DNA from: Gammaproteobacteria bacterium
Lineage (GTDB): Bacteria > Pseudomonadota > Gammaproteobacteria > Pseudomonadales > Pseudohongiellaceae
Direction of reading: 5' to 3'
DNA: 5,080 nucleotides
Assembly: GCA_002694855.1 (NCBI GenBank)
Contig: NZNL01000025.1
Location: 43,948-49,027 of the forward strand
A model generated the notes under the pieces. The model saw nothing but the letters and a program-made list of their open reading frames with translations, did no database searches and had not been told where the DNA came from. Made by a program: the position numbers and the translations under genes. Position 1 is the stretch's first letter. The number at the start of each line of letters is the position of its first letter. Below, one piece after another: positions 1-5,080 of this stretch.

Positions 1-2649
1 TTCTGCCTTAATGCGAAGCAATTGGGTTTGCATCATGGCCTGTCGTCTTGCATCAAACTTTTTCCAGCGAGTTAAAGGAACTAACAGACGCGCTGCGATT
101 TGCGGATTGAATTTATTGATCTCCAGCACTCGGTCTGCGAGAAACTCATACCCTTCCCCGCTAGCATGATGAAAACCAACATAATTCTGCCCGCAGAAAG
201 CACGAATTAGAGATAGCACCTTATTTGGATTTCTAATTTCGAACGCCTCATGCTGAAGGAGTTCCTTCACTCGTGACAGCGTGCCTTCGCGCTGACAGCT
301 TGCTTGCACCATAAACCATTGATCCACGACTAATGGCTCATCCTTCCATTTATCATAGAATGCTTTCAATGATGCATTTGCCAGATCGATTGCTAACTTA
401 GAGTCACTATTCACCAAGCATCGGAGCGCCGCCATCTGATCGGTCATGTTAGTAGCTTCTTCAAATTGTCTAAAGCAACATTCAACCCAGTAATCGCTGC
501 CTATTCTAACAAGATAAGCTAGAGCCAAATTCTTAAGTGCTCGCTGTGCTATAGATCCTGAATCAGTCTTAAAAGGATTATCACTAGAATTTGCCTCGAA
601 TACCGAGGCAAACCTTTCCTCCAGTTCTTTTGCCAACGCATTTGCAATAAATTCCCGTGCCGCATAAATACTATCAACATTCGCGATTTCTACTTGTTCG
701 ATCAGCGACCCCTCTGTCGGAAGCGCGAGCAGATGAGCAATCATTGCCTTGTCTAACTCGTTAGGTTTCAGGACCGCATCCAGAACTCCGGAATATGCAT
801 TAATTAGTATGGGAGGCACAATTAGTAGGGAGTTGCTTGCAGCACAATGCTGTAATTCACGAATAATGTCACTTGCCAGAAGCTGTCCAGCGTTCCATCT
901 GTTAAACCCATCACTGTCGTGAATCATCAGGAAATAAAGGTCTTCACGGGAATAATCAAAGTCTAATCGCACCGGTGCGCTGAAGCTTCTCGACAGTGAA
1001 GGAACTGGGCGTTCTGGTACATCCAGAAAAAGGAAATGCTGAGTTTCCTGATTAACTGTTAATACTCTATCAGTTGATTCAGCAACTTTTTCATCTTTTA
1101 ACCTGAGCGGCAGGTCAAGACCATTTTTATCTAGCAATCCCATTCGCAACGGAATACTAAAAGGCAACTTGTTGTTCTGCCCCGGTGTATCCGGACAACT
1201 TTGCTGAACTTTAAGACTGTATTGTTTCTTGTTTGCCTCATAATTACCGATTATGTTTAATACTGGGGTACCTGCTTGACTATACCATCGTCGAAACTGG
1301 CTTAAATCAATACCACTGGCATCCTCCATAGCCTTAACGAAATCCTCGGTCGTTACAGCCTGCCCATCGTGTCTGTTGAAATACAGATCAGTTCCTTTTC
1401 GAAAATTCTCTTGTCCCAAAATGAGACTCAGCATCCTTACAACCTCTGCTCCTTTCTCATAAACGGTGACGGTGTAAAAGTTTGAAATCTCCATGTAAGA
1501 ATCAGGCCTAACCGAATGCGCCATAGGACCGGCGTCTTCAGCAAACTGTACTGTTTTGAGGAAGTTCACATCTTCTACACGCTTTACTGTGCGAGAACCC
1601 ATGTCCGCGGAAAATTCCGAGTCACGAAATACAGTAAAACCTTCTTTCAAGCTTAATTGGAACCAATCTCTGCAGGTAACCCTGTTACCGGACCAGTTGT
1701 GAAAATACTCGTGAGCTACTACGCCCTCCACTCGCTGAAATGCCGAATCGCTAGTTGTGCTGGGATTAGCAAGCACACAGGAAGTATTGAATATATTGAG
1801 CCCCTTATTTTCCATTGCTCCCATATTGAAGTCGTCAACAGCAACTATCATATAGACTTCTAAATCGTATTCACGCCCATAAACCTCCTCGTCCCAAGCC
1901 ATTGCGTTCTTTAACGACAACATAGCGTGATCGCATTTATCCAGGTCTTTCTCTTCGACAAAGATTTGAAGCTTTACTTTTTGGCCACTGCAAGTCACGA
2001 ACGTATCGTCCAAGCTCACTAGATCACCGGCGACCAGCGCGAACAGGTAGCTCGGTTTTTTGAAAGGATCCTCCCAAGTTACCCAGTGGCGGTCTGGATT
2101 TTTCTCATCAATGCCACTATTTATGTTGTTTCCATTCGACAATAAAACTGGATATTTCTCGCGTTCAGCTTTGATAGTAGTTGTAAACCTAGACATAACG
2201 TCAGGCCTATCTAAATAGTAGGTGATACGTCTGAATCCTTCTGCCTCGCATTGCGTGCAGAAAATTTTCTTTGATTTATATAAACCTTCTAGAGCCGTAT
2301 TTTTTTGTGGTTCTATACGCGTATGAATTTCGACAATGAACTGCTGTTGAGGTTTTTCCAACAAATCGGATAGTCCGGGAATGGTGATGGAGTCATCATC
2401 CAAAAGGAACTGATCAGATTCTAAACTTCTGCCATTGACAAGCAAACTCCGCAACTCTAACTCGTGACCTTGTAGTGTCAACGCGTTGGGTGCTGGTTCG
2501 TCGGAGCCATCATTGGGCTTGATCAGTAACTTCGCAACGACCAAGACATAATCTTCATAGAGATTAAACTCAAGATCTGTTGTCTCAATCGTAAACGGTG
2601 GCGGCCGGTAGTCTTTAAGATAGGTCGTTCTGGCCTGTGAGTCTCTCAT
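1..2649 (-). CDS. pepN: Aminopeptidase N (M1 family zinc metallopeptidase), 3' end cut by window edge
   Basis: This is a cytosolic M1 aminopeptidase that removes N-terminal residues from peptides late in protein turnover. The frame is open for 883 codons from ATG at 2649 to base 1. E. coli PepN has 870 residues, and aligning the ends from memory suggests only about 16 residues are missing. Visible sites are Q133 and E135 in CTQCEAEG (S1 pocket), the exopeptidase motif GAMEN at 277-281, the zinc motif HEYFH at 313-317 (H313, catalytic E314, H317), the third zinc ligand E336 in LKEG, and Y397 in VYEKGAEV, the transition-state tyrosine. The order fits an N-terminal beta domain, thermolysin-like domain, small beta domain and helical C-terminal domain. 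All key residues are present and I found no frameshift. It lies 27 bases after the DUF2797 gene, so the two are probably cotranscribed. The start follows a good ribosome binding site. Identity is very secure. Confidence 0.97.
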   Translation of the reverse strand, partial: MRDSQARTTYLKDYRPPPFTIETTDLEFNLYEDYVLVVAKLLIKPNDGSDEPAPNALTLQGHELELRSLLVNGRSLESDQFLLDDDSITIPGLSDLLEKPQQQFIVEIHTRIEPQKNTALEGLYKSKKIFCTQCEAEGFRRITYYLDRPDVMSRFTTTIKAEREKYPVLLSNGNNINSGIDEKNPDRHWVTWEDPFKKPSYLFALVAGDLVSLDDTFVTCSGQKVKLQIFVEEKDLDKCDHAMLSLKNAMAWDEEVYGREYDLEVYMIVAVDDFNMGAMENKGLNIFNTSCVLANPSTTSDSAFQRVEGVVAHEYFHNWSGNRVTCRDWFQLSLKEGFTVFRDSEFSADMGSRTVKRVEDVNFLKTVQFAEDAGPMAHSVRPDSYMEISNFYTVTVYEKGAEVVRMLSLILGQENFRKGTDLYFNRHDGQAVTTEDFVKAMEDASGIDLSQFRRWYSQAGTPVLNIIGNYEANKKQYSLKVQQSCPDTPGQNNKLPFSIPLRMGLLDKNGLDLPLRLKDEKVAESTDRVLTVNQETQHFLFLDVPERPVPSLSRSFSAPVRLDFDYSREDLYFLMIHDSDGFNRWNAGQLLASDIIRELQHCAASNSLLIVPPILINAYSGVLDAVLKPNELDKAMIAHLLALPTEGSLIEQVEIANVDSIYAAREFIANALAKELEERFASVFEANSSDNPFKTDSGSIAQRALKNLALAYLVRIGSDYWVECCFRQFEEATNMTDQMAALRCLVNSDSKLAIDLANASLKAFYDKWKDEPLVVDQWFMVQASCQREGTLSRVKELLQHEAFEIRNPNKVLSLIRAFCGQNYVGFHHASGEGYEFLADRVLEINKFNPQIAARLLVPLTRWKKFDARRQAMMQTQLLRIKAE

Positions 2650-2656
2650 ACTTACG

Positions 2657-2662
2657 CCTCTT
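2657..2662 (-). promoter_or_regulatory. Ribosome binding site of pepN
   Basis: On the minus strand AAGAGG lies 7 bases before the ATG at 2649, within the 27-base gap after the DUF2797 stop. It supports this start over later in-frame ATGs. I see no terminator hairpin in the gap, which fits cotranscription with the upstream gene. Confidence 0.7.
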
Positions 2663-2676
2663 TGACAGATTCTCGA

Positions 2677-3504
2677 TTAATGACTTAATTGAACTTCGTA
2701 TCCAGAGAAGCGTCGAAGGTTAATTACTCCGGTGTCGAATATCAGGTATTGGCCCTTGATACCTAGCAAGGTTCCTTCAACAACCGGGTCTTTATCAAAA
2801 TTAAAAGAAGTAACTTTTTCCGGGTATTTTATAACGGGATAATTAATCCCCACTGATGCAATACCATTCAGAACACTAATAGCGAAAAACCCGAAATTCT
2901 CCGCTAGTTCTTTGAGTTCTGAATCACACTCTTTAAGTAGACGATCAGCCTCCTCCTCCATTTTAAGCGGTTCAGCTTCACCCTTTAGCATAGCGCGCCA
3001 GTTTGTCCTATCGGAGACGTATTGCTTGAACATTACCTCCAGAATACCGGATTGCAACCGGCTTCGAACCCGGATAATCGCTAGTGCCTGTGTTGCACCC
3101 TGATCAATCCATCGGGTAGGTATCTGAGTAGCCCGGGTAATACCCACTTTGAGGCCTGAAGAATTGGCAAGATAAACGATATGATCCTGCATGCAGAAGC
3201 GCTCGCCCCAGGCAGGTTCTCGGCAAGTGCCCTGATCAAAATGACATTTTTCCGGATGGATAATACACCCGTCACATTCTGCCAATCTTTGAAAACAAGG
3301 ATAGCAGTAGCCTTGATTAAAACTTTTCCTCGACTTTCTGCCACAATTAATACAATAAATAGTTCCGCTGTATTCAAGCTTTATTTGTTTTTCTAATAAG
3401 TCATTCAGGGGTACCACCATGTCACTGAGTAAAATCTGGTATCTCACGGGATTCTCAAACCTGCTATGCATTTTTCGCAGAACACCCCGAGCTTCCGATT
3501 TCAT
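2677..3504 (-). CDS. DUF2797 family protein with cysteine-rich zinc module and GIY-YIG-like core
   Basis: This 275-residue protein matches what I remember of the DUF2797 family, which is found near pepN in Pseudomonas-type genomes and has no established function. Residues 51-104 hold ten cysteines: CINC at 51-54, CYPC at 67-70, CDGC at 77-80, then C87, C94 and C104, with H83, H88 and H108 nearby. This looks like binding of two or more zinc ions. Next comes HIVYLANSSGLKVGITR (108-124), followed by R131, E156 and N168, an order that resembles a GIY-YIG nuclease fold. The C-terminal part has a strongly family-like stretch, GTLLGIKGQYLIFDTG, at about 244-259. There is no signal peptide or membrane segment, so it should be cytosolic. 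The ATG at 3504 follows AGGAG at a 7-base spacing, but that site is inside a hairpin. The family call is firm; the nuclease-like reading is inference. Confidence 0.9.
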   Translation of the reverse strand: MKSEARGVLRKMHSRFENPVRYQILLSDMVVPLNDLLEKQIKLEYSGTIYCINCGRKSRKSFNQGYCYPCFQRLAECDGCIIHPEKCHFDQGTCREPAWGERFCMQDHIVYLANSSGLKVGITRATQIPTRWIDQGATQALAIIRVRSRLQSGILEVMFKQYVSDRTNWRAMLKGEAEPLKMEEEADRLLKECDSELKELAENFGFFAISVLNGIASVGINYPVIKYPEKVTSFNFDKDPVVEGTLLGIKGQYLIFDTGVINLRRFSGYEVQLSH

Positions 3505-3596
3505 CGGGCTTCTCCTGCCAGGGAGTGGCAGGCAAGCATCCCCCGACCTCTGAGCTCACACTTAAGATTCAAAGTGATTTCCCGCGCTTCAGGCAT
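3501..3596 (-). CDS. Possible 31-residue leader ORF coupled to the DUF2797 gene
   Basis: This small ORF begins MPEAREITLNLK and ends HSLAGEAR. Its ATG at 3596 has GAGGA (3602-3606) 5 bases upstream, a better ribosome binding site than chance usually gives. An in-frame ATG at 3608 would add four residues (MRIY) but has no such site, and a TAA just before it (3612-3614) bounds the frame. Its TGA (3501-3503) overlaps the DUF2797 ATG as ATGA. Its last codons pass through the hairpin that hides the DUF2797 ribosome binding site, so its translation could open that hairpin. I recognise no homologue. The peptide has no membrane segment, and no run of one amino acid that would suggest attenuation. It may equally be a chance ORF in an untranslated leader. 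Confidence 0.35.
   Translation of the reverse strand: MPEAREITLNLKCELRGRGMLACHSLAGEAR
3508..3537 (-). promoter_or_regulatory. Hairpin covering the ribosome binding site of the DUF2797 gene
   Basis: In the minus-strand RNA, a perfect 7-base-pair stem (CCTGCCA with TGGCAGG, 5-base loop CTCCC) occupies 3514-3532. It is extended by GCTT pairing with AAGC (3534-3537 with 3508-3511) across a small internal loop of one and two bases. The Shine-Dalgarno sequence AGGAG (3512-3516) is partly in the 3' arm and partly in that internal loop, so the folded RNA should hide it. No run of T follows on either strand, so this is not a typical intrinsic terminator. The pairing is seen directly; the regulatory role is inferred. 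Confidence 0.55.
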
Positions 3597-3617
3597 ATAT
3601 ATCCTCATAAATTAGAG

Positions 3618-3645
3618 ACATTACTTTGCCGATTAATCCTCTCAA
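3618..3645 (-). promoter_or_regulatory. Candidate sigma-70 promoter upstream of the leader ORF and DUF2797 gene
   Basis: On the minus strand TTGAGA (3640-3645) and TAATGT (3618-3623) are separated by 16 bases, an imperfect match to -35 and -10 boxes. Initiation would fall near 3611, just before the leader ORF ribosome binding site. The spacer contains the 8-base palindrome GATTAATC (3631-3638), which could be an operator or mere chance. The rest of the 3505-3690 gap shows no terminator after glpG, so read-through from upstream is also possible. Confidence 0.3.
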
Positions 3646-3690
3646 AGATTGCGATCATTACTATCTGTTTACTGGTGAGGCTAATGGCTT

Positions 3691-4572
3691 TCAACGGTTG
3701 CCTATAACTGGGCGTTTCAATATCAATCGATAATACAGTACCGCGACCATACCGAACAAAAGACCTGACACCAAACCACCCACATGCGCCGCCGTGGCCA
3801 CCCAAGATGAAGCAATAATTTCCATCAACACCAGTGCAAGCAGAAAGACAATAAACATATTACTGTTCAGCATTAAATGGCTCCTTGGCATAAAAGTATG
3901 AATAATCCACGTATATCCAACTAAACCATATACCACGCCGGACATTCCGCCGAAGTTGCTATATCCAATTTGCATATATTGCGCGGTATTACTGACAAAA
4001 GAAGTTAATATAACCAACAACAGAAAAACCCATACCGGTTGTATCGCCTCAAGTTGTTTCCCGAAATACCACAACCACAACATATTAAAAATCAAGTGCA
4101 GCTCACCAAAGTGCAGAAACATCGGTGTCAACGTCCGCAGCATAATTACCGGATTGTTAAGATCGCTGAGTAGGGCCATGAATTCACCCGATGTTATCGA
4201 CGGGTAAAACAGCATACTGACTCGATCCGCTTCATATCCTAACTGGCTGACTGCGGCAACTAGCAAACAGGCCGAGATTAGGCTCATGCTAACGGGACTA
4301 CGAAAAAATTCCTTAAGGATCGCGTTAATGATTTTCTTTCCAGAAAAATGAGCCACTGCTGAGTCCGTCACAGTCCGAGTGCTACCCAGTTTTTTTCCTT
4401 CCAGAAAACGCTGAAGCGATTGCGCAACAAAGAGCGCCTCTTGATCAGTGTTGACCCAGAGGGTTTGCTGACCAGACTCCTCGATTATCCGGTGACCGAT
4501 ACCCTGATTATGAAGGAATTGACTGTAGTTGAGCAGATCGACTTTGATCTCGAGACTGGCTGCTTTAATCAT
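3691..4572 (-). CDS. glpG: GlpG-type rhomboid intramembrane serine protease
   Basis: This 293-residue inner-membrane protease should cleave membrane-protein substrates within or near their transmembrane segments through a Ser-His dyad. Residues 1-60 resemble the small cytoplasmic domain of GlpG. Hydrophobic segments lie near 94-111, 143-170, 180-200, 209-226, 237-254 and 258-281, giving the six-helix rhomboid core. Seen directly are LHFGELHLIFNMLW (153-166) with H154, H159 and oxyanion residue N163, GGMSGVVYGL (208-217) with nucleophile S211 and Y215, and AHVGG (262-266) with general base H263. G266 and G270 form the GxxxG of the last helix. E. coli GlpG has 276 residues and the same layout. 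Two usually conserved positions differ: L145 where E. coli has W136, and P179 where it has G170. The start overlaps the nadK end by 8 bases. Its AAGGG (4576-4580) is only 3 bases from the ATG, so initiation may depend on coupling to nadK. Confidence 0.93.
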   Translation of the reverse strand: MIKAASLEIKVDLLNYSQFLHNQGIGHRIIEESGQQTLWVNTDQEALFVAQSLQRFLEGKKLGSTRTVTDSAVAHFSGKKIINAILKEFFRSPVSMSLISACLLVAAVSQLGYEADRVSMLFYPSITSGEFMALLSDLNNPVIMLRTLTPMFLHFGELHLIFNMLWLWYFGKQLEAIQPVWVFLLLVILTSFVSNTAQYMQIGYSNFGGMSGVVYGLVGYTWIIHTFMPRSHLMLNSNMFIVFLLALVLMEIIASSWVATAAHVGGLVSGLLFGMVAVLYYRLILKRPVIGNR

Positions 4573-5080
4573 CGGCCCTTGGTAGTCGACTACCCCACCC
4601 GAGTTTACTGCGACAAGCCTGATAGAAACTGTGATTCGGCGGGTGAATAAGTTGCAAAGGTACTGATTTTTTAGTGACTAAGAATTCATCTCCAGCCACT
4701 GCAGTATACTTGACTTCACCATCACAACTAAGCTGAGGCTCTAAAGACTCTTTGGCAGCGACAACCAGTCGAATTTCGCTATCACCATCAATCACGATTG
4801 GTCTGCTACTAAGAGCATGTGGGTACATCGGAACGAGTACTACGGCATTTAAGTGCGGATGCATGATGGGCCCACCGGCTGATAAGGCATAGGCGGTAGA
4901 TCCTGTCGGTGTGGCGACAATTAGCCCATCAGATTCCTGACTATAGACAAACTTATCATCGACAAACAATTCAAACTCAATCATCTGGGCTGCCTTACCC
5001 GGATGTAATACCACATCATTTAAGGCCGCACCGAGGTTGTGTTCCGTCGCCCCCCGGCGGGCAACAACGTCCAACAGAAA
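4565..5080 (-). CDS. nadK: NAD kinase, N-terminal part beyond the window edge
   Basis: This is the ATP- or polyphosphate-dependent NAD kinase that phosphorylates NAD+ to NADP+ in the cytosol, an essential and usually single-copy step. The frame is open from base 5080 to TAA at 4565-4567, giving 171 codons. E. coli NadK has 292 residues, so roughly 120 N-terminal residues, including the catalytic GGDG motif, lie outside. Counting from the edge, visible motifs are NDVVLHPGK (21-29, the NE/D motif), SDGLIVATPTGSTAYALSAGGP (50-71) around the NAD site, and a C-terminal LIHPPNHSFY then SKLGWGSRL. The Asp in the NE/D motif is an accepted variant. A TTG at 5074 is an internal codon and not the start, because the NadK-like sequence continues upstream to the edge. 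The last 8 bases overlap the glpG start, which suggests cotranscription and coupling. Confidence 0.96.
   Translation of the reverse strand, partial: FLLDVVARRGATEHNLGAALNDVVLHPGKAAQMIEFELFVDDKFVYSQESDGLIVATPTGSTAYALSAGGPIMHPHLNAVVLVPMYPHALSSRPIVIDGDSEIRLVVAAKESLEPQLSCDGEVKYTAVAGDEFLVTKKSVPLQLIHPPNHSFYQACRSKLGWGSRLPRADD

Noticed and set aside
1657..1863. Plus-strand ORF of 68 codons
   Set aside because: It lies opposite the pepN catalytic region, which carries the zinc and GAMEN motifs in a continuous frame. It shows no recognisable domain.
2662..2690. Plus-strand promoter-like TTGACA with CTTAAT 16 bases downstream
   Set aside because: The -35 box is perfect but the -10 box lacks the key first bases, and no plus-strand gene follows. 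An antisense transcript is possible but unsupported.
3081..3377. Minus-strand ORF of 98 codons in another frame
   Set aside because: It is a shadow of the DUF2797 cysteine-rich region; the conserved CxxC motifs are in the other frame.
3514..3532. The hairpin as an intrinsic terminator
   Set aside because: No T-rich run follows the stem on either strand, and it sits directly before a start codon.
3559..3576. Inverted repeat CACTT / AAGTG with an 8-base loop
   Set aside because: Only 5 base pairs with a long loop, and it does not match a CRP or other site I know.
3525..3707. Plus-strand ORF of 60 codons across the intergenic gap
   Set aside because: It starts at GTG inside the hairpin and runs into the glpG end. 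I see no convincing ribosome binding site and no known domain.
3605..3805. Minus-strand ORF of 66 codons overlapping the glpG end
   Set aside because: Most of it is an alternate frame of glpG, with a low-complexity Gly-rich start and no recognisable domain.
4990..5020. Asp in place of Glu in the NadK NE/D motif as a defect
   Set aside because: Asp is an accepted residue at this place in the family, and I recall the same NDVVLHPG form in Pseudomonas-like enzymes.

Overview
The window is an ordinary chromosomal segment from a gammaproteobacterium. The genes are nadK, a glpG-type rhomboid protease, a DUF2797 protein and pepN. They resemble Pseudomonas-type homologues more closely than E. coli ones, judged from memory of those families. 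Base composition is moderate and I see no sign of mobile DNA. I cannot name the genus.

All recognisable genes lie on the minus strand, so transcription runs from high to low coordinates. The 3' part of nadK (4565-5080) enters from the right edge without its N-terminal third. It overlaps glpG (3691-4572) by 8 bases. A 186-base intergenic stretch (3505-3690) follows. It holds a candidate promoter, a possible 31-codon leader ORF with a good ribosome binding site, and a hairpin that covers the ribosome binding site of the next gene. Next is the DUF2797 gene (2677-3504), then a 27-base gap, then pepN (1-2649). pepN runs off the left edge about 16 residues before its expected end.

The four proteins do not form one pathway. 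NadK makes NADP+, GlpG cleaves membrane proteins, PepN recycles peptides, and DUF2797 proteins have no settled function. The short gaps and common strand suggest two transcription units that may read through: nadK-glpG, and (leader)-DUF2797-pepN.

The points most worth following are in the middle of the window. The leader ORF ends in an ATGA overlap with the DUF2797 start and runs through a hairpin that pairs with the DUF2797 Shine-Dalgarno sequence, a layout that would suit translational coupling. The DUF2797 protein itself has a cysteine-rich probable zinc module followed by residues spaced like the catalytic set of GIY-YIG nucleases. I see no CRISPR array, tRNA, rRNA, insertion sequence or defence system.
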